Shown here: in pieces, positions 23,101 to 35,678 of the stretch
Layout: every line of letters begins with the position of its first letter
Position numbering within the stretch: position 1 is the stretch's first letter
Assembly (NCBI GenBank): GCA_019096195.1
Contig: JAGTXK010000138.1
Span: 124,001-188,000 of the forward strand
DNA length: 64,000 nt
Direction of reading: 5' to 3'
From: Boletus sp. NGJ
Lineage: Eukaryota > Basidiomycota > Agaricomycetes > Boletales > Boletaceae
Notes under the pieces: model-generated
What the model saw: only the letters and a program-made list of their open reading frames with translations
What the model was told of the DNA's origin: nothing
Databases searched by the model: none
Position numbers and translations under genes: made by a program

Positions 23101-24917
23101 GGCGACAACGACGTATCGTCCGACGCCTTCCAGTACCTTGCTGCCGCTGATAACGAAACAATCCGTGTGTGAAGAACTAGGTAATGCATGCTTTGGCTGC
23201 CGTCCGATAGCGCCGTCATCTCCAGGGCGTGCGCTGTTTCGTGCATCCTTCATTGCCAGGCAAGTTGAATACGGTGCCTTTCTGATGGCATCCGCCTCGC
23301 CGGTGGCCGATGATTCGTCACACTTGACATTATGCCCGGAAAGGAAGATTCCATCGCAGGGGACCACCTCACCCGGTTCCAGTAATGCGATGTCGCCAAC
23401 CACAACCTCCTGGGAGACACGTACACGTCAAAAGATGTCACTAGCCGTGTGGGCGACGTACTTTAATGTCAATGAGATGTTCCTTGCCATCACGAATGAC
23501 CTTGACGGTGCGCTCATCCTTCTTTTGATTAAGTGCCTCGAACTGGCGTTCTTTCTGCCAGTCATTGAGAGAGCCGACGATAACCTGAGATTGTGGTGAC
23601 GAGGGGAGGCAGACGAAACAAGGAGATGACCTACGACGATAAGAATTGCGATGATGATCGCGACACCCTCGACCCAGTCGACAGGTGGTTGGCCAGCAGG
23701 AAGCGTGGTGCCGAAATCCTGGAACAGGCCCAGCGCCAATGATACTACAGCAGCTATGGATAATAAGACCTAGAAGCTGAATGTGAAGGGATAGGCGACA
23801 CAAAAACGGAGTATTTACGTACTAAAACCTTGTCCTTGAGGGCAAGCCACATCAAACCAAGGAGAGATGTAGTCGGGCGCTGTGGCAGGATATTTTCTCC
23901 GTATACTGCTTTGCGATCTGCCATTGATGCAGTGTGAGCGTCGGGTACACTGCACACATTACTACCGTCCGCAGTCGAAGATAAACGGGACTGGGAATTA
24001 TCATTATCTTGAGCAGACTTGGGTACGTAGCGATCGTGTCTTTGTGAGGCGCCTTCCCCTGCACCCAGTATAGCATGAGAGGGACGGCCATCGCCACGGT
24101 CAGGTGCAGCAAGAAGTAAGCCACGGGTAGGGTGAGTGCCGAGGCCGTCGAGGATGGTAGTGGTGCCGCCAAGAGCTTGGAGGGCATCGAGGTCTTTTGG
24201 ATCCAAGAGACTTGCGAGTTGAGAGGGGTCAAAAGAAAATGGACCAAGGACAGGTGGAGCATGCTGGAAGGCGCCAGGATTGGGAGGTTGTGCCTCAGAA
24301 TGAGTATCACGCTGAATGTGGGTTGAGGGAGGAGCGACGTCGTCCAAAAAGTGATCGAGTTTGGATGAATCGGAGTCCGGGTGTGTGTGTGAGGCGATGG
24401 TTAGACTGGTGGCATCCGATTTGGGGCGGCGGATGGAAGGTAGATTAAATACGTCTGCTGCGCCGTGATCTGCTTCGGTCTCATCGATGGAGTTGTGACC
24501 ATCGTGGGAGCTAGCAAAGGAGGTTATGCTGCCCTTCCTGCGATGGGCGGTCCTGTCGATAGCAGATGGACTGAGGAGTTGAAGAGACGAAACTCCGGAA
24601 CGTTGGTCTGGTTTATTCTCTCTCAAGGCGAGCGAGGTAGCAAAGTGTACAGAAGATTGAGTTGAGAGGGTGGGAGAAGGGGGGTGGACGAAGGAGGCGG
24701 CGTCATTGGAGGACACGACTGTGAGGGAGGGTGAGGGGGAACGAGGGATGTCGAAAGAGGAGCGGCGGACGGAGGTTTGGAGTGGGGGATACGGGGAGAG
24801 GAAGTCGGGAGGACTTATGGCGCGGGGTGGGGGGGAGGGAGGGGCGTCACCGACGAGGGAAAGTTTGGAGGAAAGATCGGTTGTAACGATCGCAGGAATG
24901 TTGTTGTTGTTGGACAT
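20110..24917 (-). CDS. P-type IIB Ca2+-ATPase (PMC1/PMCA-like)
   Basis: Calcium pump, probably vacuolar, with about ten exons. A long Ser/Pro-rich N-terminus (from MSNNNNIPAIVTTDLSS) precedes the core, which begins near YGENILPQRPTTSLLGLMW. Visible P-type features: actuator SSATGEADAIRK, M4 VAVPEGLPLAV, phosphorylation site ICTDKTGTLT, nucleotide-domain KGAS, TGDN and GDGTNDGPALK, and six C-terminal membrane spans. A last 50-nt intron (start near 20388) joins RRIP to a conserved C-terminal tail with MTMVPTLIASSIGAGW and YDPSKSSAALWEGKF, ending at 20110. One intron, 22677-22725, has a GC donor (GAAG|GCGAGT) that splits EGLP. It pumps cytosolic Ca2+ into the vacuole or out of the cell. Confidence 0.93.
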
Positions 24918-27900
24918 GTCGGGGACAGGGGAGGAAAAGGGAGCCTGAGGAGGGCAGTTAAAGGGATATATAAAAGCGTAGTAAAACTGGGTCACCCGCG
25001 AACCAAGCCACTCAGCTGGCAAGGCGTCATTCTGGCTTGCGACACGAGTTTCCTTGTCAGTAGTTACTTGAGTCGGACAACCAGACAGAACATTCCACTG
25101 GAAAACACAGCCTCGTTCCACCCGGAAACTTCCAAGGCACACCACCGCCACCACGCCCCCGTCCGCGAACCCTAGCCGGTTCTTTGGCTGGTTTAAATAC
25201 CCTCGTCTCCGTGGCTGTCGTGTCCTCGTGGATCGTTGTGGTCGTCGTAGTTTTCCACTCAAGCCGCGTCTGGATCTGAATGGCCAATCTTTACACCTCC
25301 CATTTTGGGATGCAGATCATCGCGGCCCGCCGCTGTCCGTGCGACTCCGAGTCCCTGCGCGTCTACGTCACTCCCCACCCATGCCCGACCGAGTCCACGC
25401 CTTCTTACCGTGCTTCATTATGTATCTTGAGTAGCCTTCTCCTCCCCCTTTCCTCATGCACATCCATCTGTTCCGAGGCCTCAAGAACTTTCCAGGCAAC
25501 CGCTTTTCTTCCATTTTCGAATTAGTCCAATGACTCAGATAATCAATGCTTCTCACACTTTGCTTCCAGGGGCTCATTTAACCCTCAACAGCATTCCACC
25601 CTCCCGTGCCGCAAGCTACGTCACTCACGTACGTGCCAATGCACATCGCTATCCTTGGTCGCTCAGCACAACACGTGTCTTTGACTTTCCACGTATGGTA
25701 TCACTCGTCTTCCATCTATCGCCTTAGTAGGCGGACCCTTGCCAACAGCACTGTGTGATGCAGTTCTGCATATAGCCTAGTTTGCGCATCACAGTTCGCT
25801 TTCGAACCGGCTCGTCCCGATCCCACAGGGTGATTATCTCACAAAGCCACTGACGCCCCGCTGCGGTACGAATGTTCTAGGGTATAGGTCACCGAGTTCA
25901 CTGGCGATGAGGTACGACCGCCCTAACATTCTATCCCCGTCAGTAATTCATCAGCCACGACTTGTCGCATCAAATTGAGGGGATGGTTCACATCGATCAT
26001 TCCTTCCCAACCCGCTTATTTGGTTAGGCTCCGAATCCACGCTTACATGGCGTGTTTGCTCATTATTAGCCACTTCAACTATCTTTCTAATGGTTGTAGT
26101 TGAGGTCATTTTTCCCATTCGGTTGCCGCAGCTTGCTGGCAATCATAAAACTTTTTTCTCGTCTTAGATTGCTCTCGGCGCGTTTGATGCTGCCGGCCTG
26201 CCCAAAGGGGCAAGTCCAGTAAATCGACACAGCCCACGGTGCCGCTGTTCCATGCAGAACATTCCATCTTTTCAATACAACACGAAGGGAGTTTATAATT
26301 GTGTCGACAGAACCAAACAAGTGCTGAATTTCCTGGTCCTTGTTCCAGATAAGTGACTGGTCTTTATCGCGGCGGAAATAAGACTTTCACATTCCAAGCA
26401 TCGGTTCGTATCAGCCTACCAGAAATCGTAGACCGCTCGAACATTCGTCCATTCCATTGGAGGGGGCCAAAGTTTGAAAAATGATCCCCGAGACAGTGAT
26501 GTTTTGTCAATTGGGGCGCATTCACCTTTGGAGGTCAAGCGGTCAGCATGGAACTCCGTACGCCGATTCAGGAGGATTCTCAATCGATGGTTATGAGACA
26601 AGAGGCTTGCCTTATCATGGAGATCCTAACAAAACAGTTCCGTCGTTCCTTGGGAGTCTCAGTACCCATCAAATGAGGAGTTCTGTTGGCATTTCCACAC
26701 AGCAACGACACGATGGACGCCGTTTGTGAGGTCTTGGCATGTGTGAGTACCGTGATGCCATGTTTCACACCGGAATCACCTTTCACTACTAGATCCATCC
26801 AACAAAATAGAATTCGCTTGTCCACGGTGATACGAATCGGCTGAGGCTATGACTTGCTGATAGGAACACTTTTCCACTAGGTAGGCGAATTCTCATTCTC
26901 GTTTTAGGTATGGCTGCGCAACAAATTCTATCATCGCACATGCAGCCTCCAGGGTATCCTTTAGTCGACACTATACAAGTCAACGGTAGTATCTACTGCA
27001 ATATATCGTTGCTCCCATCACCACCAACCCCACGTACTGGGGAATGTGTTTGTCCATACATTCGTAGCTGACCAAGAGGCACAACGCCAAAAAGCACGAC
27101 GAACGCGCGTGCCATCCCATAGATGGGGTTGTCAATGAATCGGTGCTCGTATCCCTGCCACTTACATCGCTCGGTGGCAACATACGGGTACATCCTGTCA
27201 GGCGGATGTTAAAGGGTCGCTCGACATTGAAGGCTGACGATATGCGTGGTCGCGTCATTCAATGTATAACGCCAAGGCTTGGACGCCGCACACACGCGTC
27301 CATGACTGGTGGCAGCTTTGAGGTGATCGTATGCGATGCAAACCCATTCGAGAGTGATCCAACCATCACACCGTGGACGACGTGCCGCCATGCGTACACA
27401 GCCTAAATTGCGATCGACGACGGCCTATGGAGTGGGAGGGCTACTCTCGACAAATACCATTCGTTTTTTTGAGTGACTGATCGCGCAGAAACATGACCTG
27501 CGTCAACGTCCAGCGCACATGAATTCGTTTTCGAGAGGGACACACATCGTGCAGAACGAGAGCCCGATTGCAAGGAATGTAGAACGTTGTTGTCATAATG
27601 CGCACCTTAGGGCTACCTGGAGCGGAAAACAGGGCACAACTGCGGTGAGGTCACGTATAGAGAGTAATAAATCGATGACCGAGAAATGGAGAGCGCATCA
27701 AGTTCGGTTCGAACAACCAAGGCCGCCATGTTGCTGCTTTCGGATGTTCCATTGGAAGCCTTCCACAAAGAACCGGCGGGGATATGCCGCGAACGGTTTA
27801 TATGGCCCTTCAATGAAAGTGAACCAGTTCTGAATAGAACCAATAAAAATGGACATTTTTTTGGTGACACAGAAAACGTTGTGTTACCACCAGGATGTTG

Positions 27901-28502
27901 GAAGCGTGGTGGCTCCCAGTGTCCGTGGACTAGTTCGACTCATCACCTGGACACCGGCTCGTTGGGAAAGCGATCCAGTTAGTGAAGATCGCCATGGTGT
28001 TGCTAGTAACGAGAGTAAGCAGTTCATCCGTAACATGCGCAGCCTGATGCTCGCTGCGGGACTACTACAATCAAACTTCCGTGCAATGCACCCGAGTGGG
28101 ACACTTACATGAAGGAAGCAGAATACCACGGTGTCGCCCCCCACATGCGTGACCGGACCCACCGCAACGCGACAAGCAAATATTGCACTTCCATTACATT
28201 CCCCACGCAAGATTCATGCAGATCTATGCAATCCCTCTAAGCGAACGGAATTGACCGCACGTTGTGTACACATGGTGACTAGAAAAAAATTCTAGAAGAA
28301 AAGTGAGCCGGAAAAAGTGTAATAACCTCTCGTCTATACATTCTAGAAAGTCGGTTCGTCATGAGAACTTTCGCAAAAAAGGAATAATCATATAGAAAAG
28401 CCAGCGAATAGATATGCTGGAGGAACTCGAACGGAGGGGTGTATGTAAAACCATCGCCTGCGTCAGTCCCTAAATATGCGAAGTCACACCTTCTCTGAAG
28501 CT
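24918..28502. other. 3.6-kb region without a supported gene
   Basis: The longest gene-free stretch of the window, upstream of the Ca2+-ATPase and downstream of TPS1. Frames of 60-110 codons occur on both strands. None shows a domain, a consistent splice chain or biased composition. It could hold long 5' regulatory sequence, non-coding RNA or decayed sequence; no terminal repeats or transposase motif were seen. Confidence 0.45.
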
Positions 28503-30329
28503 TCATGGTGTGGGGCTTACCACCTGCGGGGTAGGTACTTGCCCATTTACCACGTCGCTTCCCGGCTCCTCGTCATTTCTTTGAGTAAGTTCTGCTTGAC
28601 CTTCTTTGTCTATAACGTCTTGTCTCACTCTGCCCATCTCCCTGATAAAGCTGGATCCCCAGAAAGCCGCGGAGTACTTGTTGACGTATTTGAACAACTT
28701 GCGATGATTCTCAGCACGTGTCTCAGCGTCCATCGTGACAGCTTCATGAATAGCATTCGCGACTTGTTGCGAGTCCCACGGATTGACGACAATGGATCCG
28801 TTTAGACTCTGAGCAGCCCCCGCGAATTCGGAAATAATCATAACACCCTGGCGAGCTTGTTGACAGGCAATATATTCGTACGACACCTAATGCACCATGG
28901 AGGTTAGTGAGCGTTGCAACAAAGACATGGTCCCTTACGAGGTTCATCCCATCCCTGGTGGAGGAGACAAGGCAGACGTCACTGATGGCGTAGAGGGCAC
29001 AGAGTTCGTCAAACGCCAAGCTCTTGTGCATGAAATGGATAGGCATAAACTCCACTGTCCCAAAACGACCATTAATGCGTCCAACCAATTCGTTCACCGT
29101 CGATCGCAAGTTCTGATATTCCTCGACGTCTTGGCGGGAAGGAACGGCGAGTTGTACCAACACCACCTTCAGAATCGTTAATATCACCTGCGTTCTTGGG
29201 CATGCAGATGCTCACCTTTCCGATCCACTCTGGGTGATGTGTAAGGAAAAGCTCAAGCGCGTGCAGCTTTTGGGGGACACCCTTGATGTAGTCGAGGCGG
29301 TCAACGCCAACGATGAGCTTTACACCCGCGAATCGCTGCTCTAACTGAGCAATACGCGACTTTACCGAGTCTTTCTTCAAGTTCTGTTTCGGTCCTTGCT
29401 CAGCGAGCAGTCCAGCACGACGTGAACAAACCCTCACCTCAATAAAGGAACCAGGTTCAATGCCGATGGGGAATGTGCCAACGTGTGCCAAGCGCCCCTC
29501 AAATTCAACGCCATTAGGCATTGTGGGCAAGCCGAGGATACGCGTGCATGAAGATAGGAAATGGCGGGCGTAGTCATATGTATGGAACCCAATGAGGTCG
29601 CAAAACAGTACACCGAGGAGGATTTCACGGCGAACGGGAAGGATCCTAAAGGATTTGTAAGTACATTCGGATCGGATACCGGACCAGAGGCGCGTACCTA
29701 TAAATCTCACTACTTGGGAAAGGAGTGTGCAAGAAGAAGCCAATTTTGACGCCGGGAATCTTGTCCGTGTTGGTAGAGAAGCTTTCCTCGAATCCTTCCG
29801 TAATCTTGGACAGTTCTCGTTTCTGCCAGTCTCCGCTCGCTGAACCGTCGACCAGTCCTCGGAGAATCATGGGAAGGAGCATGAGGTGATAGTCTTGCAC
29901 CCAGACCATTGCACCAGGAGTAACCTGTGAGCGGACTACCTCGGCGAACTGCAAATTGGCTTGACGATAGGCCGTCCAGTTTTCTTCATCGAAATTCATC
30001 TCGCCGGGGTGGTAGTGGAAAAGTGGCCATAGGATGGAATTGGAGAAGCCATTATAGTGGCGGTCGGCGACGTCATCTTCAAGGTAGACAGCGTGGCAAG
30101 AGTATTCGTCCATGAGCCGCTCGTCGACATATTGGCGATCCTTTGGAGGGATGAAGAACCCCGGCCAACCGATCCAAGTAAAGTTCAACGACTTCTTGAA
30201 ACCGGAGAGGGCGGATACAAGTCCACCCGAAGACATCTTGAAGTGGTATTCGCCTGAAGCATCCTTGGTAATGGTAATAGGAAGCCGGTTGGAGACGACG
30301 ATGAGATGATTTGCTTGACTGAAGTCCAT
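28503..30329 (-). CDS. TPS1: Alpha,alpha-trehalose-phosphate synthase (UDP-forming), Tps1
   Basis: GT20 enzyme making trehalose-6-phosphate from UDP-glucose and glucose-6-phosphate, a stress and carbon-status metabolite. The start MDFSQANHLIVVSNRLP is at 30329; an in-frame ATG 45 nt upstream (30374) would add 15 residues that the family lacks. Motifs in order: FTWIGWPGFF, SILWPLFHYHPGE, AMVWVQDYHLMLLP, GVKIGFFLHTPFPSSEIYR, DLIGFHTYDYARHFL, IPIGIEPG-type FPIGIEPGSF, GVDRLDYIKGVPQKLHA, PIHFMHKSLAFDELCALY, STRDGMNLV and ISEFAGAAQSLNGSIVVNPWD. Several ~50-nt introns separate these blocks. There is no C-terminal phosphatase domain; the last ~40 residues are a polar tail. Confidence 0.95.
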
Positions 30330-30952
30330 GTCAGCGAAGTTGGAAGAGAGGTGAAGGAAGGGTGAAGATGGCATGAGAGGACGGTCCCGGGATTATAAGA
30401 GCTACGAGTTAGCGTAGGAGCCTACAAAAATCATGCAGGAAAACCGGATAAGGGAGATTATCGGATCTGACTGAAACCCGGAGGTGAAGAAGTTCGGTAG
30501 GCCGTCAATCTTGAAGCTTGAACGTTTGAACCGTGGCAAAGTACTAATGCTACGTAGCAGTAGCTCCGGGTGTCCAGACACAGTAAAGTGATTCAACAAG
30601 ACGAGGTACTAGTATGTACAGAGTTTGAACTGAGCAAGGAAATGCAATACAACCTGGCCATGGTCAAAGTTGAGGCCGGATCCAACAAGTCGGCGCTCCG
30701 TACATCCCATGCGACACGACTAGGAAACACATCAGCACAAGCCAGTCCTCTGCTCCGAGATACCCCATTTGCAGAACCAGTTTACAACGAAATCATTTGA
30801 CGAAAGAGGAATTTGGAGTGGACCCGAAGTCAGCCAGCTTGCACATGCCCTCAAACACCAATCGGACAAATCCCGGTTGCACGGTGCTTTTCATTATTCT
30901 GCATTACATATAGTGCACAGCGGGGTGGTACATAATAGCATACGGGTCGTGA
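30330..30952. other. Intergenic: Tps1 promoter side and P0 3' flank
   Basis: No gene was seen. An upstream in-frame ATG of Tps1 lies at 30374. Confidence 0.5.
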
Positions 30953-32148
30953 TCAGTCGAAGAGACCAAAGCCCTGGACAACCCCTTAATCACGCTATAC
31001 GGTGCATGGTCGAATTGGCTTACCATATCATCATCAGATTCCTCCTTCTCCTCGGCCTTCTCTTCAGCCTCCTCGGCAGCAGCAGCAGCCGGAGCAGCGG
31101 ACTCTGCAGCAGCAGGAATGGCAGCAGCGAACGCTTCAGGGTTTTCCAAGAATTCTTTAGCCTAGGAACGAGAGTTAGAAAAACAATGGTTCATGTGAGA
31201 TGGACAAGAATCAGCAACAAAATGGGAAGATGCATCACGAAGTTCAGCATTTTCAGTATGATAATGTGTTGAGAACATCACAAATAGTCGGTAAACAATG
31301 TGGAACTGACCTTCTCAGACCCCTCGAAGGTGTATTCGGTAGCCAGGGACACGGCAATAAGGTTCTTGTACGAGTTGACAAGAGAGTGGACAACGGAAAC
31401 GATCGTCGGGTATTGGAGGGCGAGCGAAATGCAAGCAATTGACTTGATTCCGGACAAGAATCGGTCGATAAGTTCCTTTTCGTCGATGTCAAGGACCGAG
31501 GGAGCAAAGACGTTCCCAGAGTCAAAAATCTGAACCACGGTCATACCGTAGGTGAAGGGAGAGATGTTCAGCATGTTCAAGAGGGTAGCCTCGGATGGTC
31601 CAACACGGCTACCAGCGGTGACGACTTGAACATCTGACACGATTTCGATGGTACCACGGGCAATCTTTGTGGGAATACCGAGAGCCTGGAAGAAAGAAGT
31701 CTTTCCAGGTTCCATACCGGTGTTGCCGGCGGGAACGAAGACATCCTTGGGGGCAAAGGCACCAGCACGGGCAGGGGCGGCAACCTTGTTGGCGACAATA
31801 ACATCACGGATGTCCTTGAGCTCGGAAGAAGTAAAGACAAAGCCAATGTTTCCTTTAACGTGTGGGAGGAGCCTCTCGAACTGAGGGTTCTCGGAGAGGA
31901 TGGAACGGATGGCGCGGCGGATCATTGTGTTCTTACCCATCAATACGACACCCTTTCCGCGGAGTGCAGTACGAATTTGGTGCATCTGGTTTGAACCGAC
32001 ATTGTCGACGTTGACCAAAAAGATAGAAGCTGAATGGCTGGAGTTGATAAATTCCTGAGTGAGAGATGCTATGGCACGCACGATATTTGGCAATCAGGTC
32101 CTTCAGCTTGATGAAGTAAACCTCCTTTTGTGCGCGAGTAGCACCCAT
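30953..32148 (-). CDS. RPP0: 60S acidic ribosomal protein P0
   Basis: Base of the ribosomal P-stalk that recruits elongation factors. The first exon gives [19 protein letters not shown]. After an intron come [70 protein letters not shown] and [19 protein letters not shown]. The alanine-rich hinge ends in [10 protein letters not shown]. The final 21-nt exon (30953-30973) encodes GFGLFD plus the stop, completing the universal P-protein tail. One intron (31162-31310, 149 nt) is about three times longer than the others and contains C/D-box-like elements. Fully expected as a highly expressed single-copy gene. Confidence 0.97.
31206..31286 (-). ncRNA. Candidate C/D-box snoRNA in a P0 intron
   Basis: Within the 149-nt intron, minus strand, there is a C-like box GTGATGT (31275-31281), a CTGA D'-like box (31253-31256), a GTGATGC C'-like box (31232-31238) and a CTGA D box (31211-31214). 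Order and spacing fit a C/D snoRNA, and ribosomal protein introns often host them. The C box has one mismatch to RTGATGA, and no clear terminal stem was seen. Confidence 0.4.
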
Positions 32149-32565
32149 GGTTATGTGTATTTACTGGACGCGCAACTGAGGATAAAGTGCTAGTAATTTT
32201 TGTGTGCGCGGGACTCACATAGTCGGTACAGGGGATATTGGGCGAATAACTAGTGCCTCCCGATTGACCTCTGTGGGAAGAAGTGAGCCAGATAACATTC
32301 TGTGAGGCTGGTTGAACATATACCAGCAGTGCCAACGGATTTTTCAAGGCGACTGGTTAGGGATGTGAAGTTGTCTACTCCTCGATTACAAGGTTTAGCA
32401 ATCGATTATCGTCGGGAATTGCCGTGCAAGTTCTTGAATAAAGTTGAATCTCCGATAGACTACGCTGTATTTGTGTTTGGCAATGTTTATCTGACGCGTG
32501 ACTTGCGGTTTTTCCAACTTGGGCTTGACTGTAAGCTTGAACTACAACTTTGTTGATGAAATGGA
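32149..32565. promoter_or_regulatory. Divergent promoter region of P0 and the PPR-like gene
   Basis: 417 bp between opposed start codons, so it should carry the strong ribosomal-protein promoter of P0 and the promoter of the mitochondrial gene. No motif is claimed. Confidence 0.45.
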
Positions 32566-35500
32566 ATGTTGCGATGGTGTCTGTCTCTGTCGACCGTCCG
32601 AGCCCTTGGCCGTCATGACACCAACTCAAGGTGAGTGTCACATTGTGTCTAGTTTCTGTTCAAACCTAACCATGTTCTAGATTGTTCTGCTATTGCAATC
32701 CACAGACGTTACGACTTTCAAGATCCCGGTTCAGTCGCGCACATGCTGACACGGCAGTAGACTTAGTTGAGGAACCAGATACCTCGGTCGTTGCTTCGTC
32801 GTCTGCAGAATCACACCTCACTGGCCCTCAAGATACTTTACGTTTATCCTGCAATTCCTCTATAGTCCACCTGGAAAGTCTCCATCCTGGGGGACCCTCA
32901 TGCTCTCGGACCAGTCACTCTGCGGTCGACACCTTGAGGCGGTATCTATCCTCAGAAAACGTTACATCAGACCACCCTCTCATTTATTCACCAACCACTA
33001 TTCGCTCGCTCTACTACCGCGTGGAGTCCAGGGGCCAGCTTGGGATGCTGGATTTTAGAATGCTCACCCTCCTAATAGGCTTATTCGGATCGTTATCTGT
33101 CGATCCTCGCACATCTGTTGTATATAGAGTCGCTCAGGCACCTCGTCTCTTGGAGGTGTCTACGCACAGGACCCACTGGGCCTTCGTCCTGAAAGTAGGG
33201 AAATACAAGTTAGAAAGGGGAATGCCTCTTCAGGATTCTGATCGGTTCTGGTTGATGCGTGCTGAGCTTGCAATGGTCCAAGCTAAGCATTTAAAACGTA
33301 GGTCTCTCTTTCCTTCATTATGCCAAACGCTACATACAAATGCTACAGCTCTTTCGGGTGATGCTTACAGCGCCATTCTGCGTGCGCGCACACACTACCA
33401 TATCATTCGTCGCCATTCCCATTGCTCCGAGGTGCACGCTTACTACCTTGAGACCCTCCTAGCTATTCCAGATCCCCGTCTTCTTGACTTTGCTGCTTGC
33501 GATCTTTCTTTCCTTCTACGGACTCACCGCGTGTGTCACCCGCGGCTACAACGTCTACTTTATCGCTTGGTCATCCGACACGGGGCATTTTTGTCGACCC
33601 GATCGCAAGAGGCCATCCTTGGTGTGCTTTGGAGCCGTGCTTGTCAGGGGACCACCGACCTCGTTGCTGAAGACGGCCTATCCGACATAGCTTTGGATGA
33701 TTGCATTTCGGATGCGACAGCGATCGCTCGCTCCCTTTCTGCTGCTTTGTTCGGCTTTCCTGGCCACCTTCCCAACGACAAACCAGAGAACTCTATTGGT
33801 CACCTTTTTTCTGTTTTCTCCTCGGCGCATGCGCTTTCTCTGCGGTGGAGTTCGCTAATCTTGTTCTCTATCTTCAATTCCTCTGAGATGCTACATTTAA
33901 ACGGATCCCACTGGACAAGCGAGCATGCGATGCCTCAAGTAACCTCGTGTTGGCAAGTTATTTTTGGCCTTGCCACCGTGGAAAAAATATCACAAGAACT
34001 GTCCTCGGCGCTGGCCACACAACCTACCCCTACAGAAGGAATCTTACAAACAACACGCAGCCTGCATCAGCTGTGGTTGACGATTATGAGATCATGTCTG
34101 GTGTCTCGAGGTCTCGCGTGTGCGATTGCCACTTCCTTTCTCAGAATAGCAAGCGTTCTGGCAGACGCGACCTTGTTTTATGATTGTCAGGATCTTTACC
34201 GCATAGAGGACAGTTCGGAAGGTCCCTGGACATCGATGCAAAAAGCCTTTGCCGCTCAATACATTGCAGCGGCGGTGCGTGTCCAGGGCCCGCTCCCAGA
34301 CGTGGTGCTCACAGCGTTAGAGGCTTTCTCTTCAGACTCGAAACAGCAGCATCAGGTCCTCGCCTCTGCCGTGGAAGCTCTTGCACCCATAGATCCCTCC
34401 CTCGCCTACACGCTCTACATCATCGCGCAAGGAAAGGAGACGGAGCCCAGTCCAGGAGTAACTCACACCCTCGCTATGTCTTTTGCTCGACGCGGGGCGC
34501 TCCGCCAAGCCATCCTCTTTCTCAGAGACGGTCAATTCTCTCTGGAGAAGCGGGGAATTCTCGTTTCCGCGGTCGCGCGTGGTCTGAGGGCAAATCCACG
34601 AACTCGCCACCCCGAGAGTGTCTTTGTCGCCATCGTCGATGAACTTGCAGCTTTGTACCATTCGCATGTTCCCCCTGAACATTTTCGAGGGCATCTGGAA
34701 CAGTTGTTTGTGCTTTTAGCCCAGCACGGGAGAGGCAGTCAGCTATTCCCTGTGGTGCTTTCTATCTTCAGAAGGTTCCCCGGTTTTTTTCAGCCACAGT
34801 TCTTTGTCCGATATTGCCGTGTGCTAGTACGGCACAGGCAATTTGCCACTGCCAGCAAACTCCTCGATACTATCACGGCCGTACATCCAAAAATTGCTCG
34901 ATCTCTGTGCATCCTCACAGATCGTATCGCAGTACAAACCAAGACATTACGGGTGTCCAAACGAATCACCCCTCTCCGCGGCCCAACATCGATTGGACTA
35001 TCTTCTCGTCTGCGGCGTTGTCCCTATGCAGGGCCTCCACTTGAACGTTGGCTTCAAGAGCTTCTGAGATCGGGGCGGCTTCTTGCCGCCAAACACATAT
35101 TTGCTAGCGCAGCATCTACGATCCCCTCTGCGCGCTGTACCGCCTTAGGGAACATTCTTCTCCACGGGGTGTCTCGTCAACCCACGCTACGTAATGGACG
35201 GCGTGTCCGCAAAATCCTCGCACTGTTGGAAACCCTTGTCAAGAACCATGGGTTTCGACCTGACAGAGTGACGGCGAACATCTTGATCAAGATTATGATC
35301 AACTGGCGGTCAGCGTTCGATTCCTCACGGCTTCGCGACCTATTTGATCAACTTGTTAGGGGTGGGTACCCTGCTGCGGATTACTCGCCCCTGCATCCAC
35401 CATTCGGCACACGACAGGCGCAATTTCCGGGTTCGTCTGGTCTTTCAAAGCTCCCGTCCTTCGTTTCATTCGAGAAACATTCGAGGCCATTGTTCAAGAT

Positions 35501-35678
35501 GTTCATCAAGGCATTCTATTTGTGTAATGATGTGGAGGCTGCGAGAAGGGTGGTGGGGATACTCAAGGTGGAGGAGTACAAGAACACCGTGGCAAAGGAA
35601 GCGAGGCAGAGAGCAAGAACGAGGGGCAGGATCGACTGCAAAAGGAATGTCATTCCGCTAGACGCCACCGCACCTTGA
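32566..35678 (+). CDS. Mitochondrial PPR-like helical-repeat protein, function unknown
   Basis: Large protein of 1,020 residues from a 65-nt first exon (32566-32630) and one long exon (32681-35678). Splicing creates an N-terminus MLRWCLSLSTVRALGRHDTN, which looks like a mitochondrial presequence: basic, with Ser and Leu and no acidic residue before the first Asp. The body is alpha-helical, with degenerate pentatricopeptide-like pairs toward the end, for example FFVRYCRVLVRHRQFATASK, GFRPDRVTANILIKIMINW and LFKMFIKAFYLCNDVEAARR. It probably binds a mitochondrial RNA or serves in mitoribosome or respiratory gene expression, as fungal PPR proteins do; the target is unknown. No stop interrupts the long exon. 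Confidence 0.78.

Noticed and set aside
26980-27258. Hydrophobic minus-strand frame suggesting a membrane protein fragment
   Set aside because: No transporter motif or adjoining exon could be found; hydrophobic frames of this size arise by chance.
30330-30374. Upstream ATG as the Tps1 start
   Set aside because: The 15 extra residues are not part of the family; the second ATG gives the standard N-terminus, although the upstream start is not excluded.
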